This document shows positions 45,206-53,846 of a DNA stretch of 64,000 nucleotides, in pieces. Numbering within the stretch: position 1 is the stretch's first letter; each line of letters opens with the position of its first letter. The notes beneath the pieces are model-generated. The model had not been told where the DNA came from. It did no database searches and worked only from the letters and a program-made list of their open reading frames with translations. Origin of the DNA: G963691835 sp963691835 (GTDB lineage Bacteria > Pseudomonadota > Alphaproteobacteria > Thalassobaculales > Thalassobaculaceae). The stretch covers positions 3,348,001-3,412,000 of the forward strand of contig OY829383.1 of the NCBI GenBank assembly GCA_963691835.1, given 5' to 3'. The position numbers were made by a program, and so were the translations under genes.

Positions 45206-46651
45206 ATGGCGGAGATGTCGTACGACTTGGTCTTCAGCGGCGGCACCGTCGTGGACGGAACGGGCTCGGCACGATACGCAGCGGATGTGGGGATCACGGG
45301 AGACCGGATCGCAGCAATAGGGGATCTCTCGGGGCAAGCTGCGGGCAAACGAGTCGATGTGAGCAACCGTGTCGTAGCGCCCGGCTTCATTGACGTCCAC
45401 ACCCACGACGACCGGGCCTTGCTGTCCAATCCGACGATGGACATGAAGGCCAGCCAAGGTGTGACCAGCGTTGTTGTCGGCAATTGCGGGGTCAGCCTCG
45501 CGCCTCTTACAATCGACAATCCGCCGCCGCCTCTCGACCTCATCTTCGACGCCCGAACCCGGTTCCCGACCTTCGGTGCCTTCATCGGCGAGGTCGAGAA
45601 GGAGCCCGCCGCGGTCAATGCGGCGTTTCTAGTTGGGCACTCCACGCTGCGCGCTGGCGTGATGGACGAACTTGGTAGGCCTGCCGATAAAGCAGAGATC
45701 GCCGCCATGCGGGATTTGTTGGACGAAGGTCTTGGGGCCGGGGCGGTCGGCATGTCGACAGGCCTTTGGTACAAACCTGCTGCGAGTGCGCCGACCGAGG
45801 AGATCATTGAGATCGGCCGGGTTCTGGAAGCACACGGTGCCCGCTATGTGACGCACATGCGGAACGAGGCTGATGGCGTTATGGACTCCCTCGAGGAGAC
45901 ATTCCGGATCGGCCGGGAGACCCACTCCCATGTCGTCGTGTCCCATCACAAGGTGGTCGGCAAACAGAACTTCGGCCGCTCGAAAGAGACGCTGGCCTTC
46001 TTCGCCAAGGAGAAGGAGCACGGTCACCACCACTTCTCGTTCGACGTCTACCCCTATCACGCGTCCTCCACGATCCTGCGGGAGGACATGATTGGGTTCG
46101 TCGACCGCATTCTGGTGACCTGGTCCCACGCCAAGCCGGAGTACGCGGGCCGGGAGCTATCCGCGATCGCCGCCGAGATGAACCTGGACGAGATCTCAGC
46201 CGCCCGGGCTCTTCAGCCTGCGGGCGCCATCTACTTCTCGATGGACGAGGAGGATGTCCGGGCAATCCTGTCTCATCCGGATGCGATGATAGGGTCCGAC
46301 GGTCTTCCGCATGACGAGCACCCACACCCTAGGCTGTGGGGTACGTTTCCGAGGGTGCTTGGCTACTACTGCCGGGAGCTCAGCCTTTTCAGCCTGGAAG
46401 AGGCGGTCCGGCGCATGACCGGTCTCTCCGCCAAGAACTTCGGACTGAAGGACCGTGGTGAGATCAAAGTGGGTGCGTATGCCGATATCTGCGTCTTCGA
46501 TGATAAGACAGTCTTGGATGCCGCGACCTTTGATGCACCCAAGACGCCGGCAACCGGCATCGACACGGTCTGGGTCAACGGCCGATGCGTCTGGGAAGGC
46601 GGGGCATCAACTGGCGCCCGTCCCGGAATGGCGCTGCGTCGCGGCGGTTGA
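45206..46651 (+). CDS. N-acyl-D-amino-acid deacylase (D-aminoacylase) family amidohydrolase
   Basis: The 481-residue TIM-barrel amidohydrolase has the metal motif FIDVHTHDD, VVVGNCGVS with the metal-bridging Cys, THMRNEADG, VVSHHKVVG and MIGSDGLPHDEHPHPRLWG with the catalytic Asp. These are the hallmarks of D-aminoacylase, which removes acyl groups from N-acyl-D-amino acids. GGGGGGAGA precedes the ATG at 45206, which decides it over 45149. It heads a four-gene rightward run. Confidence 0.9.
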   Translation: MAEMSYDLVFSGGTVVDGTGSARYAADVGITGDRIAAIGDLSGQAAGKRVDVSNRVVAPGFIDVHTHDDRALLSNPTMDMKASQGVTSVVVGNCGVSLAPLTIDNPPPPLDLIFDARTRFPTFGAFIGEVEKEPAAVNAAFLVGHSTLRAGVMDELGRPADKAEIAAMRDLLDEGLGAGAVGMSTGLWYKPAASAPTEEIIEIGRVLEAHGARYVTHMRNEADGVMDSLEETFRIGRETHSHVVVSHHKVVGKQNFGRSKETLAFFAKEKEHGHHHFSFDVYPYHASSTILREDMIGFVDRILVTWSHAKPEYAGRELSAIAAEMNLDEISAARALQPAGAIYFSMDEEDVRAILSHPDAMIGSDGLPHDEHPHPRLWGTFPRVLGYYCRELSLFSLEEAVRRMTGLSAKNFGLKDRGEIKVGAYADICVFDDKTVLDAATFDAPKTPATGIDTVWVNGRCVWEGGASTGARPGMALRRGG

Positions 46652-46679
46652 GAAAAGCAGGATCAGTCGGACCGGATCT

Positions 46680-47648
46680 ATGACACGCAACGTTCTCTAC
46701 TTCAGCCTCGCGGGCGAGGATTTTTATGATTTGGTCCGCGCCCGCGCTGGCGATGACTATCGCATCCTGACGATGACCGATGGGGATGAGGCGGAACAGC
46801 ACCGTCTTCTGCCAGAGGCGGATGCCATCATCGTCGGTGGCGCCCGCCTTGATGGTCGACATATTGATGCGGCCTCCCGGCTGAAGGTCGTTCTCCATCA
46901 AGGCGTTGGCTATCATGACACAGTGGATACGGACGCCTTGATGAAGCGGCAGATCCGCTTGGCCGTCACACCGGACGGCACCAGCGAAGGGGTCGCCGAG
47001 CACACCATCATGTTGATGCTGGCAGCGGGCCGCCGCCTGGCTTTTCAGGATGCGGAGATGCGCGAGGGGCGATGGCACTCCAATACGTTCCGCGCCACGG
47101 CCCGTCAGATCATGGGGTCCACGATCGGGATCATCGGTCTGGGTCGCATCGGCAAGGAGTTGGCGAAACGGCTCGCCCCCTTCGGCGCGCGGGTGATCTA
47201 CACCGACATCTTGGAAATGGAGCCCGGGATCGAGCAAAGCCTCGGCGTGGAACGGGTGGATTTGGACACGCTGCTCGCCACGTCGGATTTCATCACGTTG
47301 CATGTTCCTCTGACGGACCTCACGCGGGCGATGATCAACCGGGACGCCTTGTCGAAGGTCCGGCCCGGTACGATCCTGATCAACTGCGCACGGGGGCCGG
47401 TGGTCTCGGAGACCGCATTGGTCGAGGCGCTGGAGGAGGGCCGCATCGGGGCCGCTGGCCTTGATGTCTACGAGGTGGAACCGCCGCCGGAGACCACGGC
47501 TTTCGCCCGTTTTCCGAACGTCGTTCTGACGCCGCATAACGCGCCGGGCACCCGGGATGTGATGGAGCTCAAGTTCCGCCGGATCTTTGAGAACGCGGAC
47601 CGGTTCTTCGCTGGTGAGCGAATGGAGAATGAGATTTCGCTGAGCTGA
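46680..47648 (+). CDS. D-2-hydroxyacid dehydrogenase
   Basis: The 322-residue protein has the NAD-binding GIIGLGRIGKELAKRL, the catalytic Arg in NCARGPVVSE, the Glu of EVEPPPETT and the catalytic His in TPHNAPGTRD. It reduces a 2-ketoacid or oxidises a D-2-hydroxyacid. Lying 28 bases after the D-aminoacylase gene, it could process the 2-ketoacid formed from a D-amino acid, but no transaminase or oxidase is adjacent. It is shorter than serine-pathway phosphoglycerate dehydrogenases and has no ACT domain. Confidence 0.88.
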   Translation: MTRNVLYFSLAGEDFYDLVRARAGDDYRILTMTDGDEAEQHRLLPEADAIIVGGARLDGRHIDAASRLKVVLHQGVGYHDTVDTDALMKRQIRLAVTPDGTSEGVAEHTIMLMLAAGRRLAFQDAEMREGRWHSNTFRATARQIMGSTIGIIGLGRIGKELAKRLAPFGARVIYTDILEMEPGIEQSLGVERVDLDTLLATSDFITLHVPLTDLTRAMINRDALSKVRPGTILINCARGPVVSETALVEALEEGRIGAAGLDVYEVEPPPETTAFARFPNVVLTPHNAPGTRDVMELKFRRIFENADRFFAGERMENEISLS

Positions 47649-47686
47649 CCCACACAGAGACATGATGTGAGAAGAAGGAGGAAGCC

Positions 47687-48448
47687 GTGAGCCGTTCCGT
47701 CGATCTGAATGCGGACATGGGGGAGAGCTGGGGCGCTTACACCATGGGCCGTGACGCGGACATGCTGGATATCGTCACCAGTGCGAACGTGGCATGTGGC
47801 TTTCACGGCGGCGATTGGAATGTCATGCGGGAGACCGTGCGTCTCGCAAGGGACCGTGGTGTCGGTATCGGCGCACATCCCAGCTTCGACGATCTGAGGG
47901 GGTTTGGACGCCGCCGGATCGCCGGTGACACGTTCCAGGAAATTGAGAACCTGATCGCCTACCAGATCGGCGCATTGCAGGCGATGGCGGCCATGGAAGG
48001 GGCGGCCGTCACCCATGTGAAGAGCCATGGGGCGCTCGGCAACATGGTGACCGAAGACGAGGACTTGGCCCGCGCCGTGGCCCGCGCCGCGAAGGCCGTG
48101 GACCCGGCGCTGACCCTTGTCGCGATGCCCGGCACGGCCAATCAACGGGCCGCGGAAGCGGTCGGCCTGCCGGTTGCCCTCGAAGTGTACGCGGACCGTG
48201 CCTATGAGGCCGATGGGACCCTGACCCCACGACGGTTGGATGGTGCGATGATCCACGACGCCGAATTTGCGTCCGAGCGTGTGCTTCGGATGGTCACGGA
48301 CGGCGAGATCGAAGCCAGAACCGGAGAGACCGTTTCCGTCACCCCGGAGACCATCTGTGTTCACGGCGACAACCCAGTAGCGGTCGCCATGGCCCGCGCG
48401 ATCCGGGGACGCCTGGAAGCGGGCGGCGTGACCTTGGCGCGCTTCTAA
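47687..48448 (+). CDS. pxpA: LamB/YcsF family protein (5-oxoprolinase subunit A type)
   Basis: The 253-residue protein begins VDLNADMGESWGAYTMG and has ANVACGFHGGDWNVMRETV, GAHPSFDD and KSHGALGNM, all typical of PxpA. In the known system PxpA works with PxpB and PxpC to open 5-oxoproline using ATP. Neither partner is visible in the window, so this copy is an orphan here and may act on another lactam or cyclic amide. GTG at 47687 is preceded by AAGGAGG, which decides the start. It is 38 bases from both neighbours. Confidence 0.88.
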   Translation: MSRSVDLNADMGESWGAYTMGRDADMLDIVTSANVACGFHGGDWNVMRETVRLARDRGVGIGAHPSFDDLRGFGRRRIAGDTFQEIENLIAYQIGALQAMAAMEGAAVTHVKSHGALGNMVTEDEDLARAVARAAKAVDPALTLVAMPGTANQRAAEAVGLPVALEVYADRAYEADGTLTPRRLDGAMIHDAEFASERVLRMVTDGEIEARTGETVSVTPETICVHGDNPVAVAMARAIRGRLEAGGVTLARF

Positions 48449-48486
48449 CAGCGGAATCGTCGGCACGGCGGCCCGGGAGATACTTG

Positions 48487-49245
48487 ATGAACAGTGAGAG
48501 TTATCGCGCCTTGATCGTCGGCGGAGGGTCCGGGATCGGCTTCGCGACAGCCCGGTCCATGGCTCAGGCAGGGGCGGATGTTTGGATCGCCGGCAGGACG
48601 GCGGAGAAGCTCGAGGCCGCCCGGAAACGCGCCGACCTAGGAGCCAAAGCAGGCACCATGAAGGCCCTGCCCCTCGACATGACCGAACAGGTGTCGGTCG
48701 ACTCCGCGATAGAGCAGTTGCCGGAAGAAGGGGTCGACGTTCTGGTGATCACCGCTTCCAGCGCGGTCCATGGTCCGTTCGAGTCTCTGGAGACCGAGGC
48801 TGTCCGCGGCATGTTCGATAGCAAGTTCTGGGGGCCTTACCGCGTTGCAAAGGCGGTCTTGCCGAAACTGCGGGACGGTGGGTCGATCACCTTTTTTTCC
48901 GGCGTGTTGAGCCGCCGCCCAGGCTTGAACTGCTCCGGCCTGGGTGCGGTCAATTCTGCTGTTGAAGGGCTTGCCAGGGGGTTGGCGCTGGAACTCGGGC
49001 CCCGCATTCGCGTCAATTGCGTATCGCCGGGCATGGTCCGCTCCGAAGCCTACGACAAACTCCCCGAAGATCGTCGCGAAGCGATGTACCGGGATACTGG
49101 CGCCTCCCTGCCGGTTGGACGGGTCGGCGATGTGGACGAGATTGCCGCCGCCGTGATGTTCGCGGCGACCAACCCCTACTTCACCGGCCAGATCCTGGAT
49201 GTCGACGGCGGTCATATGGTGCGGCAGTACGCCACCCGATCTTGA
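48487..49245 (+). CDS. SDR-fold protein lacking the catalytic Tyr and Lys
   Basis: The 252-residue protein keeps the nucleotide loop VGGGSGIGFATA, GRTAEKL and the C-terminal GQILDVDGGHMV of the SDR family. However, the YxxxK position reads LGAVN (Leu152, Asn156), and NNAG is replaced by ITASSAV. The usual proton-transfer residues are therefore missing, so it may bind nucleotide without classical oxidoreduction or use another residue. The ATG at 48487 follows GGGAGA. It ends the deacylase run and faces a convergent canonical SDR. Confidence 0.8.
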   Translation: MNSESYRALIVGGGSGIGFATARSMAQAGADVWIAGRTAEKLEAARKRADLGAKAGTMKALPLDMTEQVSVDSAIEQLPEEGVDVLVITASSAVHGPFESLETEAVRGMFDSKFWGPYRVAKAVLPKLRDGGSITFFSGVLSRRPGLNCSGLGAVNSAVEGLARGLALELGPRIRVNCVSPGMVRSEAYDKLPEDRREAMYRDTGASLPVGRVGDVDEIAAAVMFAATNPYFTGQILDVDGGHMVRQYATRS

Positions 49246-49269
49246 GGCGGCGGCCAAGTTCCCCATCGA

Positions 49270-50019
49270 TCAGCGGATGGATCTGCCGCCGTCCACCGCA
49301 ATCTCTTGGCCGGTCATGAAGGAGGCAGCATCCGAAGCCAGAAATACGGCGACGGAAGCGACTTCCTCGGCCAGCCCAAGGCGGCCCATGGGATGTTTGC
49401 CAACCATCCCGTTCCACGCGGCCTCTTTGTCTTCGGCGATCTCCAGTGATGTGCGGGCCTGGGCCGTGTCGATGGTGCCCGGACAGATACAATTCACCCG
49501 GATGCCCTTGGTCGCGTAGTCAAGCGCCATCGCGCGGGTCATGGCGATCACGCCGCCTTTGGCAGCACTGTAACCGATCAGGTTCGTGTTCCCGCGGATG
49601 CCGTTGATGGAGGACATGTTGACGATGGCGCCATGCCCCCGGGACAGCATGCCGGGAACGACGGCGCGCCCGCCGAGATACTGACCGGTCAGGTTCACCA
49701 GCAGCATCCGGTCCCACATGGCGCGGTCCGTGGCCATGATGTCGCCCCAAACAGTCACACCAGCGTTGTTGAAAAGGATATCCACGCTGCCCAGGCGGTC
49801 CGTCGCCTCGGAGACCACCCGCTCCCAATCCGCTTCCTGGCTGACATCGAGTTTACGGGCAAGCGCCACACCTGGTGAGCCCGCCAACTCGGCCAATTGT
49901 GCTTCGGATTCCGTGGTTGCGATCACCCGGCATCCGGCCTCCGCAAAAGCCCGGATGGACGCGTGTCCGATCCCCGAGCCCGTGCCCGTGATGAGCACCG
50001 TCTTGCCATCAAACCCCAT
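49270..50019 (-). CDS. Short-chain dehydrogenase/reductase
   Basis: The 249-residue SDR is canonical: TGTGSGIGHASIRAFAEAG, NNAGVTVWG, catalytic Ser in NMSSING, YSAAK with both Tyr and Lys, and a VDGGRSIR end. It oxidises or reduces an unidentified alcohol or ketone. It converges on the atypical SDR gene, 24 bases apart, and starts 65 bases from the divergent polysaccharide-deacetylase-like gene, so it may share control with the rightward operon. Confidence 0.88.
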   Translation of the reverse strand: MGFDGKTVLITGTGSGIGHASIRAFAEAGCRVIATTESEAQLAELAGSPGVALARKLDVSQEADWERVVSEATDRLGSVDILFNNAGVTVWGDIMATDRAMWDRMLLVNLTGQYLGGRAVVPGMLSRGHGAIVNMSSINGIRGNTNLIGYSAAKGGVIAMTRAMALDYATKGIRVNCICPGTIDTAQARTSLEIAEDKEAAWNGMVGKHPMGRLGLAEEVASVAVFLASDAASFMTGQEIAVDGGRSIR

Positions 50020-50084
50020 CGTCCCCTCCCACCTTGTCAGTTTCTGGCTGGCGAGACGCGGGCGCTCGCCGGAGTGTCTTGATC

Positions 50085-51059
50085 ATGTTACGACACGGTC
50101 GGGCGCGCCGGTCCAGCGGCGATCCATATCCGCCCGAACAAATTGATCTGATGGATGAGGATGCCATGACACACCCGGCCGAGCCGTGGGACGGATGGCC
50201 CGGCGCTGATGGACGCGGGGGCCGGAAACTGGCGGTTTCCATTGTGGTCAACGTCGAGGAAGGCTCCGAGGCATCAATCGCGGAAGGGGACAAGGGGCCC
50301 GAGCCCGTCGACGAACTCGGGGTCGTGCCCCGGGCGCCGATGCGCAACTTCGGCAATGAGTCGAACTACCGGTACGGTCTGAACCGTGGGGCGGAGCGGA
50401 TCTTCGGGTCTCTCGCTGCACGGAACCTCCCCTCGACCGTCACGGCTGCCGCCCTCAGCTTGGAGCGGGCACCGCACATCGTCGAGATGATCAAGCACGG
50501 TGGTCATGAGGTTTGCGCTCATGGATGGCGGTGGCTGCATCAGTTTAAGATGGACGAGGCGGGGGAGCGGGACTTCATTCGGAAGGCCAGGGACTCGATT
50601 GAGAGAACGACCGGGACCCCGCCGGAAGGCTGGTTGTCACGCTATCTTTTGACGGAAAACACGCGGCGTCTTCTGATCGAGGAAGGCTACCGCTATCACA
50701 TGGACGATTACTCGGACGATATGCCCTTCTGGGACGCCATCGATGGGCGGCCGATCCTGATCATGCCCTACGCCATCGACACCAATGACATGAAGCTCTG
50801 GAGTGAGCCGGCGTACACGCCCGAGGACTGGCTCCGCTATGCTCTCGACAGCGTGGACGCGCTGTTGCGGGAAGGGGAAGCCGCGCCGAGGATGCTTTCC
50901 ATCGGTCTGCATCTTCGGATCATCGGCCGTCCCGGACGGATCGGGTATCTTGACCGGCTGTTGGACAGGCTCGTCCAAGACGACCGGATCTGGGTCGCGC
51001 GGCGGGCCGACATTGCAAACTACTGGCGCAGTATTCGCCCCTATGGGGCCAGCGGGTAA
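50085..51059 (+). CDS. PuuE-like polysaccharide deacetylase-fold hydrolase
   Basis: The 324-residue protein is a NodB-fold hydrolase closest by eye to PuuE-type allantoinases: VSIVVNVEEGSE, HGGHEVCAHGWRW, MDDYSDDMPFWDA, MLSIGLHLRIIGRPGR and VARRADIANYW near the end. PuuE opens allantoin's ring without the metal site of ordinary deacetylases. No other purine-catabolism gene is here, so another cyclic amide is plausible. The ATG at 50085 follows GGAGTG at normal distance; a Met at residue 27 is an alternative. It starts a tight five-gene operon. Confidence 0.78.
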   Translation: MLRHGRARRSSGDPYPPEQIDLMDEDAMTHPAEPWDGWPGADGRGGRKLAVSIVVNVEEGSEASIAEGDKGPEPVDELGVVPRAPMRNFGNESNYRYGLNRGAERIFGSLAARNLPSTVTAAALSLERAPHIVEMIKHGGHEVCAHGWRWLHQFKMDEAGERDFIRKARDSIERTTGTPPEGWLSRYLLTENTRRLLIEEGYRYHMDDYSDDMPFWDAIDGRPILIMPYAIDTNDMKLWSEPAYTPEDWLRYALDSVDALLREGEAAPRMLSIGLHLRIIGRPGRIGYLDRLLDRLVQDDRIWVARRADIANYWRSIRPYGASG

Positions 51060-51075
51060 AGGACACGGCAGTCGG

Positions 51076-52440
51076 ATGAAGGATGCGATTGAGGGCTTTG
51101 CCGACCATGTGATCGGAACCCGCTACGAGGATCTGCCGCCAGACGCGGTCCTGGCGGCCAAGACGTTCATCCTGGACAGCATCGGCGTCGGTCTGGCGGG
51201 GACGCGGGGACCGTTCGTCGAGGAGCTGATCGGGACGTTCGCGGAGACCAAGGGATTGCCCCGGACCGCGAGGGTGTGGGGCTATGGGGACCGCATCGCA
51301 CCGGAAGGCGCTGCCCTTATCAACGGCTACCAGATCCATAACTCCGAGTACGACTGCGTTCATGAGCGGGCGGTGATCCACCCGATGACTGTCTTGCTTG
51401 CCTGTGCGATGGCCGAAGCGGATCGATCGGGCGGCGTGTCCGGCAAGGACCTGATCCTCGCGTCGGTCTTGGGGGTCGATGTCGCGTGCTCCCTTGGGGT
51501 CGCGGCGAAGAGCGGGCTCCGGTTCTTCAGACCGGCCACGGGTGGCGTGTTCGCGGCGACAACGGCACTGGGCGTGGTTAGGGGTTTCGATCGGGAGACA
51601 CTTCTGCGGGCCTACGGTCACGCCTACGGCCAACTTGGCGGGACGATGCAGCCTCATACCGAAGGCTCCCCGATGTTGGGTCTGCAGATCGGCTACAACG
51701 CGCGCAATGTGATGATGGCGGCCGATATCGCGGCGGCGGGCATGCCCTCGATTGAAGGCATACTGGAGGGACGGTTCGGGTACTTCGGCCTGATCGAAGC
51801 AGAGGGCAACCCGAGAGCCACCCTGACAGATCTTGGCAAGGTCTGGCGGCTGACGGAGGTTGCCCACAAGCCTTTTCCAAGCGGCCGCGCCACCCACGGC
51901 ATGATCGATCTGTTCCTGGAATTGCAGCGGGAGCACGGCTTTTCGGCTGATGACATTGCCTCGGCGACCGCCCGCGTGCCGTCTCTCACCCACCACTTGG
52001 TGGGCCGTCCGGTGCATGACGCGATGGAAGCGAACTATGCCCGTCTCAACGGTCAGTACACCTCGGCCAGGGCCCTGATCGACGGTACGGTTGGGATTGA
52101 TGACTTCGACGAGGATCGCCGGACTGATCCCGCGGTTATTGCGCTCGCGCGGAGGATTACCGTCGAGGTCGACGACAATCCGGATCCCAACGCCCTGACG
52201 CCGATTGCCATCTCCATCAACCTGGCCGATGGCCGGCAGATCGAGGGCCGGGCGGAGGTCGTCTACGGCAACCCTGCCAAACCCATGACGCGGGAGGCCC
52301 ATCTCGACAAGTTCCGGCGCAATTGGCGGTACAGCGTTGGCGACTTGCCGGACGCCGGGGCCGATCGACTGATCGCGTTGGTCGACGATTTGGAGAATGT
52401 CGACGATGTCCGGGCGTTGATTGACGTGTTGGTGCCGTGA
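51076..52440 (+). CDS. MmgE/PrpD family protein
   Basis: The 454-residue protein matches the MmgE/PrpD fold: FILDSIGVGLAGTRG, ALINGYQIHNSEYDCVHE, the THMR-like HPMTVLLACAMAEA, TTALGVVRGFD, YGQLGGTMQPHTEG and KPFPSGRATHG. The family includes 2-methylcitrate dehydratase, cis-aconitate decarboxylase and iminodisuccinate epimerase. The reaction is not predictable. The gene starts 16 bases after the PuuE-like gene and its TGA overlaps the next GTG by four bases. Confidence 0.88.
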   Translation: MKDAIEGFADHVIGTRYEDLPPDAVLAAKTFILDSIGVGLAGTRGPFVEELIGTFAETKGLPRTARVWGYGDRIAPEGAALINGYQIHNSEYDCVHERAVIHPMTVLLACAMAEADRSGGVSGKDLILASVLGVDVACSLGVAAKSGLRFFRPATGGVFAATTALGVVRGFDRETLLRAYGHAYGQLGGTMQPHTEGSPMLGLQIGYNARNVMMAADIAAAGMPSIEGILEGRFGYFGLIEAEGNPRATLTDLGKVWRLTEVAHKPFPSGRATHGMIDLFLELQREHGFSADDIASATARVPSLTHHLVGRPVHDAMEANYARLNGQYTSARALIDGTVGIDDFDEDRRTDPAVIALARRITVEVDDNPDPNALTPIAISINLADGRQIEGRAEVVYGNPAKPMTREAHLDKFRRNWRYSVGDLPDAGADRLIALVDDLENVDDVRALIDVLVP

Positions 52441-53846
52441 GCCGTTATTTCTCAGATGCGGATCCCCAGGGGATAGTCTCCGACTTCCCACTCGGGAACG
52501 CCTTTCTGGAAGGACCGGCGAGCTTGTCGGCGGACGCTTTGCGCGCCCTTCAGGAGCGGCGGTTCCGGTCTGTGATCGATCGCGCTTGGCAAGTGCCGTT
52601 CTACAGCCGCCGTTGGCGCGAAGCGGGTTTGGAGCCTGGCGACATTCGGGGTTTGGACGACCTTGAACGGATTCCGCCCTTCTCGAAATCCGACCTGATG
52701 AAGAGCGTGGAGGCCTTTCCGCCGTTCGGAGATTTCCACGGGCGGGAGTCTATGCCCGCAGGTGCTGGGCCCGCCTCCATGGTGCTTCACACCACGAGCG
52801 GAACCACCGGTGTTCCGCAGCCGATCCTGTTCGGGGCGTATGACCGGGAAGTTCAGAACGCTTTGCTTGCGCGGGCTTGGTACCTCCAGGGGCTTCGCGA
52901 TACCGATGTGGTTCATTCCGTGTACGGCTTCGGCATGGTCAATGGGGGGCACTACATCCGGGAGGCCATGCTGCATTTCACGGGCGCCCTCCTGCTCTCC
53001 GCCGGGACGGGATTGGAGACCCGGTCGGAACAGCAGGTCGCCCTTATGAAACGCTTTGGGGCCACCGCGATGGTGGGCTTCGCGGACTACGTCCAGAAGT
53101 TGGCGCAGGTCGCGCGGGATGCAGGTTTAGCGCCCGGGCGCGATATTCCGATCCGCATGATCTCTGGCCATTTGGGTCAGGAAAGCCGTGAGGCGATTTC
53201 CGATGCCTGGGGTGGTGCGGACGTTTTCGACTGGTACGGCGTTGGCGACACCGGGATTGTCGCGGCCGAGGGGCCGGAGCGCGACGGGTTGTGGGTCTGG
53301 GAGGATGCGCAGATCGTCGAGATTCTCGACCCGGATAATGGTGCCTCGCTCAGTACTGGAGAGCGAGGCAACATCTGTGTGACGTGCCTTTACAAGACAG
53401 GCATCTATCCGATCATCCGATTTGACACCAAAGATGTATCCACCTTGCTGCCAGCGTCCGGCGGGCAGGGACCACTCGCCGCGTTTCGGCGGTTGGCCGG
53501 ATTCCAGGGTCGATCAGACAACATGGTCAAGCTTCGGGGCGTGAACGTCTATCCAACGGCGATCGGCGCCATTCTGGCCGAAGACCAAGCCCTGTCGGGC
53601 GAATATGTCTGCCGACTTCGCCGGAGTGATGGCCGAGACCATATGGTGGTTGAGGCTGAAATGCGTCCATCGGTGAAAAGGGATGAGGCGTTGCAGTCCG
53701 GGACGGCAGAGCGGCTTCGGCAAACCTTGGGAGTCGCCGTTGACGTCGTCCTCGCCGAGCCGGGCGGGACCGCAGAGGCGACGGAGATTGACCGCCGCCA
53801 GAAGCCCATCAGATTGATTGATGAAAGACATAAGGGGGTGACATGA
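52437..53846 (+). CDS. Phenylacetate-CoA-ligase-like adenylate-forming enzyme
   Basis: The 469-residue protein has the PaaK-type start VPFYSRRWREAGLEPGDI, the nucleotide loop MVLHTTSGTTGVPQP (Pro-Gln where Pro-Thr is common), DWYGVGDTG, FQGRSDNMVKLRGVNVYP and the C-terminal Lys in DRRQKPIRLID. It should form a CoA thioester of an aryl- or heteroaryl-acid. The GTG at 52437 overlaps the preceding stop, and its own stop overlaps the next ATG by four bases, so three genes here are translationally coupled. Confidence 0.85.
   Translation: MSRYFSDADPQGIVSDFPLGNAFLEGPASLSADALRALQERRFRSVIDRAWQVPFYSRRWREAGLEPGDIRGLDDLERIPPFSKSDLMKSVEAFPPFGDFHGRESMPAGAGPASMVLHTTSGTTGVPQPILFGAYDREVQNALLARAWYLQGLRDTDVVHSVYGFGMVNGGHYIREAMLHFTGALLLSAGTGLETRSEQQVALMKRFGATAMVGFADYVQKLAQVARDAGLAPGRDIPIRMISGHLGQESREAISDAWGGADVFDWYGVGDTGIVAAEGPERDGLWVWEDAQIVEILDPDNGASLSTGERGNICVTCLYKTGIYPIIRFDTKDVSTLLPASGGQGPLAAFRRLAGFQGRSDNMVKLRGVNVYPTAIGAILAEDQALSGEYVCRLRRSDGRDHMVVEAEMRPSVKRDEALQSGTAERLRQTLGVAVDVVLAEPGGTAEATEIDRRQKPIRLIDERHKGVT

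Noticed and set aside
50920..52491. Leftward 523-codon frame opposite the MmgE/PrpD gene
   Set aside because: Antisense shadow with no recognisable motif, while the forward frame matches a known family throughout.
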